From: an uncultured Bacteroidales bacterium
GTDB lineage: Bacteria; Bacteroidota; Bacteroidia; Bacteroidales; UBA932
Reading direction: 5' to 3'
Length of the DNA stretch: 53,594 bases
Assembly: GCA_944322575.1 (NCBI GenBank)
Contig: CALUPK010000077.1
Span: forward strand, 1-53,594
Made by a program: the position numbers and the translations under genes. Within the stretch, counting starts at the first letter, position 1; every line of letters begins with the position of its first letter. This document shows, in pieces, positions 33,292 to 41,982 of this stretch. The notes under the pieces were generated by a model. The model had not been told where the DNA came from. It did no database searches and worked only from the letters and a program-made list of their open reading frames with translations.

Positions 33292-33375
33292 ATGAAAATA
33301 AATGTCATAGAATATCTATAGAAGACCAAACAGCAGTTCCCGGATGAACTGGCAGTAATTGATAACACAGAATAA
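33292..33375 (+). pseudogene. Remnant of an adenylation-enzyme gene 5' end
   Basis: Reading from the ATG at 33292 gives MKINVIEYL, an in-frame TAG (33319-33321), then KTKQQFPDELAVIDNTE and a TAA at 33373. This matches the N-terminus of the intact adenylation enzyme 234 bases downstream (MKINLMEYF... AAVIDG) and the usual adenylation-enzyme opening with FPD.LAVID. Only about 27 codons are recognisable. It appears to be what is left of a second or earlier adenylation gene. The rest of the gap to 33525 is AT-rich with no other gene. Confidence 0.75.
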
Positions 33376-33525
33376 CATTTAGGGTGTTGGTATGACATAG
33401 CATAACAATAGCAGGGCAGATAAAATTATATATGTGTAATGTGTAATATTTCCCATCTCCTATAATTGTGTGTTTATTCAAAACGAAATTAGCTCATTTT
33501 ACAGAGGGAAAATATAAAAAGCAAT

Positions 33526-35061
33526 ATGAAAATTAATTTAATGGAATACTTTCAGGAGACTATCCTGAGGGAAGGCAGTCGTGCAGCTGTCATTGACGGA
33601 AACAGGAACATCAGTTACGAATGTCTTGACCGAAAAGCCAGAGCCGTAGCAAAGAATCTTGTCGACATCTGCGGTTGCAAGAATTGTCCTATAGCCTTGT
33701 ATCTTCCCAAGAGTATCGAGTCTGTATACAGCGACATCGCAATAACATACAGCGGCAACGCATACATGAACCTTGATGTCAAGAACCCGCTGGAGAGGAT
33801 AAGCAATATTCTGTCTCTCATACAGCCGAGGGCGGTCATAACTGATACAGCGCATGCGGAAAAGATTTCCGGAGTCCTTCCGGAAGATATCAAGTTGGTG
33901 AATATAGATGAGGTTACAGACGACAATGTGCCGGACGCATCTTTTTTCATGGAACGCCTGTCAATATTGATAGACACCGATCCGTATTGCATCATCAACA
34001 CTTCTGGCTCTACGGGGACACCAAAGGGCGTTGTCCTGAACCACCGCAGTTTCATTGATTTCATGGCCCAGACATTTGACGAGTACGGGTTCACATGCAA
34101 AGATGTGATAGGCTCTCTCTCCCCCCTTGTATTCGACATCTACAGCTACGAGTTGTGCATCATGATGGCGAAAGGGGCTACAATGGTCGTGATACCGGAC
34201 ACGTATTCTGCATTCCCCGTCAAGATACTCGACCTGATGAGGCTCCATAAGGTGACATATATCTTCTGGGTGCCTACCATAATGGTGAATATAGCGAACA
34301 TGAACCTGCTCAGCCAGGTTCCGCTGCCCGACCTCCGTCTGGTTTGGTTCGCCGGCGAGGTGTTCCCTACAAAGCAGTTCAACATCTGGCGCCGCAGTCT
34401 CCCGCAGACAAAGTTCGCTAATTTCTATGGCCCTATAGAGATTACCCTGGACTGCGTGTATTACAACATCGAACGTGAGATAGCGGACGACGAGCCCATT
34501 CCCATCGGCAGGGCATTCCGCAACACCGACATAATCATCCTTGACGACCAGGATGCCCGCATCACGGAACCCGGCAGGGAAGGCGAGCTGTGCGTGCGCG
34601 GCACCTCCCTGGCCATGGGCTATTACAACAATCCCGAGAAAACGGCCGCGGCATTCGTTCAGAATCCCCTGAACAGGTCCTATCCGGAAATTATCTACAG
34701 GACGGGAGACATGGTGTACATCAATGACCTTGGCGAGATAGTCTTCAAGGGCCGCAAGGACACCCTGATCAAGCATATGGGGTACCGTATAGAACTCGGG
34801 GAGATAGAGCACGTCATCATCAACACGCTGAAGCTCGTCCACAACGGATGCGTGGTCTACAACCATCAGAAGAAAGAGATAATCCTCTTCTACGAGTCCG
34901 AGAACGAGCTCTCTCCGGCGGAATTCAGGAAAGCCATTGGAACCTCGCTGCCCAAATACATGATTCCGCTGAAATACATAAGGCTGGAGGAGTTGAGAAG
35001 AAACACCAACGGCAAGATAGACCGCCTATACTACAATAACCTGGCGAATGAGACGAATTGA
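33526..35061 (+). CDS. Amino-acid adenylation enzyme (stand-alone A domain)
   Basis: A 511-residue ANL-superfamily enzyme that should activate a carboxylic acid with ATP and load it on a carrier protein. Core motifs are in order: A3 NTSGSTGTPKG (159-168), A4 SPLVFDIYSYEL with Asp204 at the place that binds the alpha-amino group in NRPS A domains, A5 NFYGPIEITLDC, A7 YRTGDMV, A8 FKGRKDTLIKHMGYRIELGEIE, and A10 NTNGKIDR with the catalytic Lys497. Asp204 points to an alpha-amino acid, as in DltA and NRPS. No carrier domain is fused, so the ACPs at 35876 or 37180 are the likely acceptors. It overlaps the GNAT gene by 14 bases and is clearly richer in G and C than the genes before it. Confidence 0.9.
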   Translation: MKINLMEYFQETILREGSRAAVIDGNRNISYECLDRKARAVAKNLVDICGCKNCPIALYLPKSIESVYSDIAITYSGNAYMNLDVKNPLERISNILSLIQPRAVITDTAHAEKISGVLPEDIKLVNIDEVTDDNVPDASFFMERLSILIDTDPYCIINTSGSTGTPKGVVLNHRSFIDFMAQTFDEYGFTCKDVIGSLSPLVFDIYSYELCIMMAKGATMVVIPDTYSAFPVKILDLMRLHKVTYIFWVPTIMVNIANMNLLSQVPLPDLRLVWFAGEVFPTKQFNIWRRSLPQTKFANFYGPIEITLDCVYYNIEREIADDEPIPIGRAFRNTDIIILDDQDARITEPGREGELCVRGTSLAMGYYNNPEKTAAAFVQNPLNRSYPEIIYRTGDMVYINDLGEIVFKGRKDTLIKHMGYRIELGEIEHVIINTLKLVHNGCVVYNHQKKEIILFYESENELSPAEFRKAIGTSLPKYMIPLKYIRLEELRRNTNGKIDRLYYNNLANETN

Positions 35062-35863
35062 GAGTTTCCATCAACTGACGGACCTGTCGGCAGCAGTCCG
35101 CAACAGGCGTGAGGGATTCATTACCAATTTCTATCCTGATTCATTCAAGCATCAGGTATGGATAGACAAAGGTGTGGCATTCTTCGAGGAATGCGGAAAG
35201 ACGGTACTCATAATCAAGGATAACGGTTCTTTCTGGAATATATTTTATATGTCCACTTCTATAGAGGAATTGCGCTACTCGGTAAGTTCTTTTGTGAACT
35301 CCAATGGAAGTATACCTCTTGTTCTTGACATCGTAGGCCGAAAGGAACAATGCGTTCCGGTTGTCAAGGTAATGGAAGACATCGGTTTTAATATATCATC
35401 ATCGCTTGTCAGAATGCAAAGGCTGGCATCTCCGGAAGAAGATTATCCAGCGATAGAAGGAGTGCCTTTTGCGGTGGAGGAGGACTTGGCTGAAATCAGC
35501 GGCTGCCTTCACGAATATTTCAACGAGCGTTTGGAGCAGATTCCCTATGATGAGGAACTGCTGGCATACATCAGGGGAAAACACGTACTGACAGTAAAGG
35601 ATCAAGGACGTATATGCGGATTTCTCATATTTGAGAAAAATGCTTCGACGCTTTATCTCAGGTATTGGTTTACAAGACCTGAGCATCGTGAATACAAGGT
35701 GGGCTCGAGGCTTTTACGCCAGTTTTTCCATGAGGGGCTGTCGACGAAGCGGCAGATACTTTGGGTTATGGAGGATAATAATAACGCGGTTAAAAGGTAT
35801 ATCCACTATGGGTTTTCTAATGAAAACATGTATGACTGTATAATGACGTATGAAAAATTGTAA
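35048..35863 (+). CDS. GNAT family N-acyltransferase
   Basis: A 271-residue protein with a typical GNAT fold in its C-terminal half (about 150-271): RICGFLIFEKNASTLYLRYWF, a GSRLLRQFF acyl-donor loop, then LWVMEDNNNAVKRYIHYGFSNE. The N-terminal half is less conserved and may be a second, degenerate GNAT repeat. It is translationally coupled to the adenylation gene and sits 12 bases before a carrier-protein gene, so it plausibly transfers a carrier-bound amino acid or acyl group to the sugar amine. An acetyl-CoA donor is the alternative. Confidence 0.82.
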   Translation: MRRIESFHQLTDLSAAVRNRREGFITNFYPDSFKHQVWIDKGVAFFEECGKTVLIIKDNGSFWNIFYMSTSIEELRYSVSSFVNSNGSIPLVLDIVGRKEQCVPVVKVMEDIGFNISSSLVRMQRLASPEEDYPAIEGVPFAVEEDLAEISGCLHEYFNERLEQIPYDEELLAYIRGKHVLTVKDQGRICGFLIFEKNASTLYLRYWFTRPEHREYKVGSRLLRQFFHEGLSTKRQILWVMEDNNNAVKRYIHYGFSNENMYDCIMTYEKL

Positions 35864-35875
35864 AAGTAAATAAAT

Positions 35876-36106
35876 ATGGAACAGCAAATCATCAGGATTT
35901 TGACCGAACTCCGTCCGGAATTCGATTTTAACCAGAACATTAATTTCATCGAGGAAGGCATGCTCGACAGTTTTGACATAGTAAACCTGGTGTCCGAACT
36001 CGACAGCACATTCGGAATCTCCATAGACGGAGTGGATATCGTACCAGAGAACTTCTCCTCAGTCGAAGCCATAAAGAATCTTTTACTCAAGAACGGAGCT
36101 AAATAA
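35876..36106 (+). CDS. Acyl carrier protein (first of two)
   Basis: A 76-residue carrier protein with the phosphopantetheine-accepting Ser32 in EEGMLDSFDIVNLV, followed by the helix II and III pattern DIVPENFSSVEAI. Unlike fatty-acid AcpP it has D-S-F rather than D-S-L after the attachment site, typical of dedicated, pathway-specific carriers such as DltC-like proteins. The stop codon overlaps the start of the ketoacyl synthase gene by one base (TAATG), so the two are probably made in fixed proportion. Confidence 0.9.
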   Translation: MEQQIIRILTELRPEFDFNQNINFIEEGMLDSFDIVNLVSELDSTFGISIDGVDIVPENFSSVEAIKNLLLKNGAK

Positions 36107-37170
36107 TGGATTTTACATTCAGAAATAAAAAAATAACTGGGATCCTCACAGTCCTGCCGCATAAGGTGGTGACATTTGAGGAGGAGATGGGCAACTACAG
36201 TTTCTCCGCCGCCAAGTCCATGAAACTAAAGCTTGCCATGGGCTACAAGGAGCACCGTATCGCCCAGCCGGGTCAGTGCTCTTCTGACTTCTGCATATAC
36301 GGTATGCAGTACCTGTTCGACAACGGTCTGCTTGACAAAGACGGCATCGATGCACTGCTGTTTGTCTCCCAGTCCCCGGATTACTACATGCCTCCTACAA
36401 GTAATATTATCCAGGGACATTTCGGCATGAAGCACGACATGCTGTGCATGGACATCAACCAGGGTTGCGCGGGCTTCGAGATAGGACTGATTGAAGCATT
36501 CCTGCTGCTGGAACAGCCGGCAATAAACAGAGTCGTGCTGCTGAATGCGGATGTGCTGAGCCCAAAGGTCTCTGACCGCGACCGCAACAGTAAGCCTCTT
36601 ATCGGAGACGCAGCTTCAGTTACAATCATAGAGAAGTCGGATGACGCTTCTGTCATTCATGCAAATGTCAGGATGGACGGAACCGGCGCATTCGCCCTCA
36701 ATATACCGGCTGGAGGCTTCCGTCTTCCGTCCTCAGCGGAGACCGCAGTCATGGAGGAGGACGCAGCCGGAAACTTCCGTTCAAAGGACAACTTAGTCAT
36801 GCAGGGAGACAATGTGTTTAATTTCGTTCAGCGAGAGGTTCCCCCGATGATTGAGCACCTTTTGGAACAGGCCGGAGTCTTAAAGGACGAGGTTGACTGG
36901 TATATGTTTCACCAACCCAACAAGTTCATGCTGCACAAGCTTGCGGACAAGATAGGAATACCGTACGAGAAGATGCCGGCCAACATAGTGGAGAATTTCG
37001 GCAACGCCAGCGGCGTGACCGTGCCTACGAATATCAGCTACAATCTCGGAGATACGGTTGTAGATGGAATTCGAAAGGTCTGCTTGGCGGGCTTCGGTGT
37101 CGGACTTACTTGGTCATCAATATTGATGGATTTAGGAAATATGAAGTTTAACAAAATAATAGAATTTTAA
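36106..37170 (+). CDS. 3-oxoacyl-ACP synthase III (FabH-like)
   Basis: A 354-residue thiolase-fold condensing enzyme. The catalytic triad is complete: Cys121 in NQGCAGFEIG, His269 in YMFHQPNKF, and Asn300 in NFGNASGVTVP. KAS III enzymes join an acyl-CoA starter to malonyl-ACP and give a 3-ketoacyl-ACP. It differs from a housekeeping FabH in length (about 317 residues in E. coli) and in its position between two small carrier-protein genes. Together with the SDR at 37401 it would make a short 3-hydroxyacyl-ACP. Confidence 0.92.
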   Translation: MDFTFRNKKITGILTVLPHKVVTFEEEMGNYSFSAAKSMKLKLAMGYKEHRIAQPGQCSSDFCIYGMQYLFDNGLLDKDGIDALLFVSQSPDYYMPPTSNIIQGHFGMKHDMLCMDINQGCAGFEIGLIEAFLLLEQPAINRVVLLNADVLSPKVSDRDRNSKPLIGDAASVTIIEKSDDASVIHANVRMDGTGAFALNIPAGGFRLPSSAETAVMEEDAAGNFRSKDNLVMQGDNVFNFVQREVPPMIEHLLEQAGVLKDEVDWYMFHQPNKFMLHKLADKIGIPYEKMPANIVENFGNASGVTVPTNISYNLGDTVVDGIRKVCLAGFGVGLTWSSILMDLGNMKFNKIIEF

Positions 37171-37179
37171 TTTACGATT

Positions 37180-37392
37180 ATGGAACAGTTAAAAAAAGAA
37201 ATTGCAGAGATTCTCGAAGTGGCGGATCTGGACACAAGCAAGAAATTTACTGATTATGACGAGTGGGACTCACTCGCAGCACTGTCCCTTCTTGCGCTTC
37301 TGGACTCTGATTATAATAAGCAGATGAAAGTTCAGCAGATATACGATTTCGCGAACATAGAGGAGTTCTGCAAGGCAATCATAGCCAAATAA
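37180..37392 (+). CDS. Acyl carrier protein (second of two)
   Basis: A 70-residue, short carrier protein with Ser31 in DEWDSLAALSLLAL as the likely phosphopantetheine site. W-D-S-L is the pattern seen in many stand-alone carrier proteins of sugar-modification and NRPS-like loci. It lacks the acidic helix II surface of AcpP. It lies 9 bases after the ketoacyl synthase and 8 before the reductase. Confidence 0.87.
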   Translation: MEQLKKEIAEILEVADLDTSKKFTDYDEWDSLAALSLLALLDSDYNKQMKVQQIYDFANIEEFCKAIIAK

Positions 37393-37400
37393 TATCAGCT

Positions 37401-38126
37401 ATGAACTATACTCTGATTACCGGAGCATCTTCCGGTATGGGAGCTGCTGCGGCTATACGTCTTTCCCAGACACGCCGTCTTGTATTGGCCAGCGAGAATA
37501 TTGTGCAGTTGGAGGCGGTAAGGCAGCAATGTGTCAATCCCGAATCACATATTCTGTGGCATTGTGATTTCGCTGCGGGAAGAGGGACTATTTTTTCATC
37601 CCTTACGGACCTGATAGGAGCTAAAGATATTAAAATTGAGGAATATGCTCACTTTGCCGGCGTCAGCATATTGCTGCCGGTCAAGAATTTTACAATGACA
37701 TATGTTGACAAGGTTTTTAATGTTAATTTTTTCTCAATTATAGAGATTCTTAGGGTTCTGCTGAAGAAGACAAATGGCGGAATGTTAAAGAACATAGTTC
37801 TTATATCAGCGCTTGTAAGTGAAAGAGGAAATATCGGGAATTCGATATATGCCGCTTCAAAAGGGGCGATAAACTCTCTTGTTTACACCCTTGCTCGCGA
37901 ACTGGCTCCCAAAACCAGAATAAACGCATTGCTTCCAGGGGCAATAATGACGCCAATGACGGCTAATCTCGATTCAGAATATCTTAAAGAGATGGAAGAG
38001 GATTCTCCGTTAGGTTTCGGAACGCCGGATGATGTTGTGGACTATGTGGAGTTTTTGTTAAGCGAAAAATCAAAATGGATCACCGGACAGACGTTGTTTG
38101 TGGATGGTGGTAGAAGTACTAAATAA
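37401..38126 (+). CDS. SDR family oxidoreductase (3-oxoacyl-ACP reductase-like)
   Basis: A 241-residue classical SDR. The cofactor loop TGASSGMG (7-14), the catalytic Ser (136 or 140), Tyr150 and Lys154 (YAASK), and the C-terminal TGQTLFVDGG match FabG-type reductases. Its place directly after ketoacyl synthase and carrier protein genes makes reduction of a 3-ketoacyl-ACP the likely reaction. The usual NNAG motif reads HFAG here, a minor change. The next gene begins one base after its stop codon. Confidence 0.88.
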   Translation: MNYTLITGASSGMGAAAAIRLSQTRRLVLASENIVQLEAVRQQCVNPESHILWHCDFAAGRGTIFSSLTDLIGAKDIKIEEYAHFAGVSILLPVKNFTMTYVDKVFNVNFFSIIEILRVLLKKTNGGMLKNIVLISALVSERGNIGNSIYAASKGAINSLVYTLARELAPKTRINALLPGAIMTPMTANLDSEYLKEMEEDSPLGFGTPDDVVDYVEFLLSEKSKWITGQTLFVDGGRSTK

Positions 38127-38127
38127 C

Positions 38128-38979
38128 ATGAAAGAAATTAATTTGTTTTTGACAAAAGAAGGGAAATGGGTGACCAATAAATCCTTATTGGATACTCTTT
38201 TTTCAATAAAAGCTGATCAATGCGAAATATTGTATATACATACGTCACTCTCTTTCGGGACGCCTAATCCCGATATTAAGAAAAAGGCTCTTCTTGGGGA
38301 GATTCTCAATGTAATCAAGAATCTCGGAGTGAGAACTATATGCATGCCAACATTTACATTCAGCTTTTGCAATGGAAAAAGCTACAATCCGACGGAGTCA
38401 TCATCGCGGATGGGTGCGCTGAATGAATTTTTCAGGAAACAGGAAGGGGTATTCCGCTCTGTCGATCCCCTCATGTCTGTTGCGTTGATGGGGGAGGATA
38501 CGGATTTGGTACAGGGTATAGGACATTCCTCTTGTGGCGCCAGCTCTACCTTTGACAAATTAAGGCATAGGGATAATGTCAAGTTCCTATTCCTCGGCCC
38601 TAAAATAGGAGACTGCATGACGTATATGCATTATCTGGAGTGGCTGTATTCAGTGGATTACAGATACGAAAGAGTGTTCAGGGGAAAAATTATTTCTGAG
38701 GGAAAGGAATACAATGATGAGTATGCTCTGTTTGTGAGATACAATAGTGTTGTGCCGAATGTTGCCTCTTACGAATATGAGCAAAGAATGTATGAAAATG
38801 GTACTGCTGTGATAACTGAGTGTGGTGACGGAACAATCTCTATTGTAGGGGAGAAAGAAGCATCTTCTGAATATTTCAAATGTCTGAACGAGAATCCTCA
38901 TTTCTTCGTAGATTTTGTAGATGGAAATTTTATAAAGGATAAAACGTTCAGAATAGAAAGGGAAATGGTAGCATTGTAA
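38128..38979 (+). CDS. AAC(3)-like N-acyltransferase
   Basis: A 283-residue member of the antibiotic (aminoglycoside 3-N) acetyltransferase family. Visible family segments are LYIHTSLSFG, ICMPTFTFSF, SRMGALNEFFRKQEGVFRS, DPLMSVALMG, IGHSSCGASSTFDKL and a final YMHYLEW that holds the pocket Glu. In this setting it is unlikely to be a resistance gene. AAC(3)-type proteins also occur in sugar-modification loci, and it may transfer the carrier-built acyl group to the 3-amino group of the sugar. I use the ATG at 38128, one base after the SDR stop. Confidence 0.85.
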   Translation: MKEINLFLTKEGKWVTNKSLLDTLFSIKADQCEILYIHTSLSFGTPNPDIKKKALLGEILNVIKNLGVRTICMPTFTFSFCNGKSYNPTESSSRMGALNEFFRKQEGVFRSVDPLMSVALMGEDTDLVQGIGHSSCGASSTFDKLRHRDNVKFLFLGPKIGDCMTYMHYLEWLYSVDYRYERVFRGKIISEGKEYNDEYALFVRYNSVVPNVASYEYEQRMYENGTAVITECGDGTISIVGEKEASSEYFKCLNENPHFFVDFVDGNFIKDKTFRIEREMVAL

Positions 38980-38991
38980 ATAATAGAAGTC

Positions 38992-39573
38992 ATGATTTTG
39001 AAAGGGAATGAGACCATTGAAAGGTATGGTTTGACAGTCAGGCTTGTCGATGAGGATGATGCGGAGTTTATATACACCTTGCGTACAAATTCGAAACTGT
39101 CAAGATATATCAGTCATACAGATGAAAGATTGGAGAATCAGGTAGAGTGGATTAAAAAGTACAAAATCCGTGAGGCGGCATGTCAGGAGTACTATTTTAT
39201 GTTTCTTTATGAAGGTGTACGGTTAGGTGTCGTGAGAGTATATGATATAGAAAAAGACCATTTTACTCAGGGCAGCTGGGTATTTTCTCCCGAGGCACCT
39301 CTGGGCAGCTCTGTTTTGGGTAATGTTATTGGAAGTGAGATGGGATTTGATATACCTGGAATGGAGTATTTTCTGTCAGATGTCAGAAAAGGTAATTCCC
39401 CTCACAAGTATGTAAGGGTTTATCATCCTGAAATTGTAGCTGAGGACGATGAAAATGTTTACTATAAGCTTTCCAAAGAACGCTTCGAACAGTACAAGCA
39501 TATTCATATAGATTTTTGTAGTAAGATATTTGAAGAAGAGGTAAAGAGAATGTTCCCTGAGACAGTAAAATAG
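38992..39573 (+). CDS. GNAT family acetyltransferase (RimJ-like)
   Basis: A 193-residue acyl-CoA-dependent transferase. The N-terminal half reads [38 protein letters not shown] and [21 protein letters not shown], as in RimJ/RimL-type GNATs, then a donor-binding region around [15 protein letters not shown]. It directly precedes the aminotransferase gene, the order seen for WecD-WecE in E. coli, so N-acetylation of the nucleotide amino sugar is the obvious role. It would compete with, or act on a different position from, the AAC(3)-like enzyme. Confidence 0.85.
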   Translation: MILKGNETIERYGLTVRLVDEDDAEFIYTLRTNSKLSRYISHTDERLENQVEWIKKYKIREAACQEYYFMFLYEGVRLGVVRVYDIEKDHFTQGSWVFSPEAPLGSSVLGNVIGSEMGFDIPGMEYFLSDVRKGNSPHKYVRVYHPEIVAEDDENVYYKLSKERFEQYKHIHIDFCSKIFEEEVKRMFPETVK

Positions 39574-39580
39574 AGTTGTT

Positions 39581-40684
39581 ATGGTTAAATTTTTAGATTT
39601 ACAGAAAGTAACGTCGAAGTATGCAGATGAGATTCACGAAGCCGTAAATCGGGTGCTCGATTCAGGCTGGTATCTGCAGGGTCAGGAAAACGCGAGCTTT
39701 GAGAGACATTACTCAGACTACATAGGAACAAAATACACAGTGGGTGTCGCAAACGGCCTCGATGCGCTTATCTGGATTCTCCGCGGTTATATAGAGTTAG
39801 GAGTAATGAAGCCCGGGGACGAAGTTATAGTCCCGGCCAATACGTACATAGCAACAATTCTGGCTATAACAGAGAACGGCCTTAAGCCCGTGCTGGTGGA
39901 GCCGAATATCAATACGTATCAGATAGATGACAGGCTCATTGAGAAAGCAGTGACTCCGCGAACCAAGGCGGTGATGATAGTCCATCTCTACGGATGCTGC
40001 GCATATACTGAGAAAATAGGAGAAATTTGCAAAAAATACAATCTTAAACTCCTCGAGGATAATGCCCAGGCTCACGGATGTGTCTTCAACGGCCGCAGGA
40101 CAGGCTCACTTGGAGATGCCGCCGCTCATAGTTTTTATCCAGGAAAGAACCTCGGAGCTCTTGGAGATGCCGGAGCCGTGACCACCAATGACAAAGAGCT
40201 TGCAGATACTATACGTGCTCTGGCCAATTACGGTTCCGCGAAGAAATACGTATTCAGATACATCGGACGCAACAGTCGTCTCGACGAGATTCAGGCAGCG
40301 GTTCTGGATGTTAAACTGCGGCATCTGGATGAGGACAATGCTTTGCGCAGGCAGGTAGCCAGGTACTATATGGAGCATATAAAGCATCCGGATATAATCC
40401 TGCCAGAGGTTGAGAACTGGGACAGACATGTGTTCCATATTTTCCCTATACGCAGCAGCAGGAGAGAAGAACTGCAGAAATACCTTTCGGAGAATGGTAT
40501 CCAGACCATCATCCATTATCCGATACCGCCGCATAAGCAGGAGTGTTACAAAGATTGGAACAGCCTGTCATTCCCGATTACAGAGAAAATACACGCAGAG
40601 GAGCTGAGTCTGCCGATGAGCCCCGTAATGGAAGAGGAAGAAATCAGGACAGTAGTAGATACAATCAATAGATGGGGAAGATAA
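39581..40684 (+). CDS. DegT/DnrJ/EryC1/StrS family sugar aminotransferase (FdtB/QdtB-like)
   Basis: A 367-residue PLP enzyme. Asp160 ([10 protein letters not shown]) and the Schiff-base Lys189 in [15 protein letters not shown] are in place, as is the [10 protein letters not shown] motif. It starts VKFLDLQKV, a form typical of the FdtB/QdtB and WecE branches. With the ketoisomerase it should aminate dTDP-3-keto-6-deoxyhexose from glutamate. Its 3' end overlaps the flippase gene by 13 bases. Confidence 0.93.
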   Translation: MVKFLDLQKVTSKYADEIHEAVNRVLDSGWYLQGQENASFERHYSDYIGTKYTVGVANGLDALIWILRGYIELGVMKPGDEVIVPANTYIATILAITENGLKPVLVEPNINTYQIDDRLIEKAVTPRTKAVMIVHLYGCCAYTEKIGEICKKYNLKLLEDNAQAHGCVFNGRRTGSLGDAAAHSFYPGKNLGALGDAGAVTTNDKELADTIRALANYGSAKKYVFRYIGRNSRLDEIQAAVLDVKLRHLDEDNALRRQVARYYMEHIKHPDIILPEVENWDRHVFHIFPIRSSRREELQKYLSENGIQTIIHYPIPPHKQECYKDWNSLSFPITEKIHAEELSLPMSPVMEEEEIRTVVDTINRWGR

Positions 40685-41970
40685 CCCATAAAATAACCGA
40701 TCTCTTTAAACGGGCTTCGAAAGCGGATATCGTCAAGGTTTTTTCCCTCACGTCTGTATCCACTCTCGTAAAGATGCTGACAGGTTTTGTCAGCGTCAAA
40801 GTAGTCGCTTCCATAATTGGTCCGGCAGGAGTCGCACTTGTAGGCCAGCTCAATAATTTTGCTACTATAGCCATGTCTCTCAGCAGCGGAGGCATAAACA
40901 ACGGCATTACAAAATACATATCAGAGTTCAAGAATGATGAGGGCAAGGTCAGAACATACCTCTCCACAGCTTTAAGGATAACGGTAATCTGCTCCCTATG
41001 CGTAGGAGTGGCGATGATCGTTCTCAACAGGTTGCTGAGCCGGTTGATCCTGCAGACGGAGGAGTATTGGTATGTGTTTCTGATATTCGGCTTTACGATA
41101 CTCCTATATGCTCTGAACTTGATGCTGCTGTCCGTAGTCAATGGTTTTAAGGAATTCAAGAAATATGTAAAGATTAATATCGCGAACAGTGTTGTAGGTC
41201 TCTGCTTTACGCTGGTATTTGTACTTACACTGGGACTGCCCGGAGCGCTGGTAAGCGCAGTGACATACCAGAGCGTGATGCTGTTCATAACCATGTGGAT
41301 GGTCAGGAAGTCATCATGGGCGGCATGGAGTAATTTTAATGAGCGGCTCAATAGGTTGGCCTCGAAACAGTACTTCAAATATACGCTGATGACTCTGACG
41401 ACTGCGGCTACGGTTCCCATCTCTCAGTTGCTTTTGAGAAGTTACGTTATATCTGAGATATCTCCTATTGAGGCAGGATGGTGGGAGGCGATGAACCGCC
41501 TATCGAATATGTACCTGATGGTGATTACGACATCGTTCACAGTGTATTATATGCCGAGGCTGTCGGAGTTGTCAGATAAATATGAGTTGAGGAGGGAGAT
41601 ATTCAAGGCCTATAAGCTGATAGTGCCGATACTCATTGTCGGATTTGCGTTGATATACCTGTTCAGGCATCTGATAATTAAGATACTCTTCTCGCCAGAG
41701 TTTCTACCTATGGAGAATCTTTTTATCTGGCAGTTGATAGGAGACTTCTTTAAGATTTGTAGTTGGTTGCTGGCATATATTATGATTGCGAAAGCAATGA
41801 CAAAAAAATTCGTAGCAACCGAACTCTCATTCACCATGATTTATATAGCATTAGGCTTTGTTTTTATAAAATGGAATGGAGTAGTGGGTATAGTACAGGC
41901 TTATTTATTGAATTATATTCTATATATGTCATATATGTTATTTGCCTTTAAAAATATCTTAAGAAAATAA
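40672..41970 (+). CDS. Oligosaccharide flippase (WzxE-like)
   Basis: A 432-residue, 12-helix polysaccharide transporter. The N-terminus [19 protein letters not shown] and the following [20 protein letters not shown] and [15 protein letters not shown] segments match the WzxE (ECA lipid III) branch of the family. It should flip the completed undecaprenyl-linked unit to the periplasmic face. The gene order GNAT, aminotransferase, flippase repeats that of the E. coli wecD-wecE-wzxE segment. Base composition falls toward its 3' end, where the AT-rich glycosyltransferase block begins. Confidence 0.92.
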   Translation: MGKITHKITDLFKRASKADIVKVFSLTSVSTLVKMLTGFVSVKVVASIIGPAGVALVGQLNNFATIAMSLSSGGINNGITKYISEFKNDEGKVRTYLSTALRITVICSLCVGVAMIVLNRLLSRLILQTEEYWYVFLIFGFTILLYALNLMLLSVVNGFKEFKKYVKINIANSVVGLCFTLVFVLTLGLPGALVSAVTYQSVMLFITMWMVRKSSWAAWSNFNERLNRLASKQYFKYTLMTLTTAATVPISQLLLRSYVISEISPIEAGWWEAMNRLSNMYLMVITTSFTVYYMPRLSELSDKYELRREIFKAYKLIVPILIVGFALIYLFRHLIIKILFSPEFLPMENLFIWQLIGDFFKICSWLLAYIMIAKAMTKKFVATELSFTMIYIALGFVFIKWNGVVGIVQAYLLNYILYMSYMLFAFKNILRK

Positions 41971-41982
41971 GGTTTAATAAAA

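Noticed and set aside
33961-34866. A 301-codon minus-strand open frame opposite the adenylation gene
   Set aside because: It is an artefact of GC-rich codons in the real gene and shows no recognisable domain.
38128-38979. Aminoglycoside resistance gene
   Set aside because: The protein belongs to the AAC(3) family, but its place in a sugar-acylation cassette makes a biosynthetic role far more likely.
40665-41420. A 251-codon open frame on the minus strand opposite the flippase gene
   Set aside because: It is a shadow of the wzx coding sequence; the plus-strand frame has clear family motifs and the antisense translation has none.
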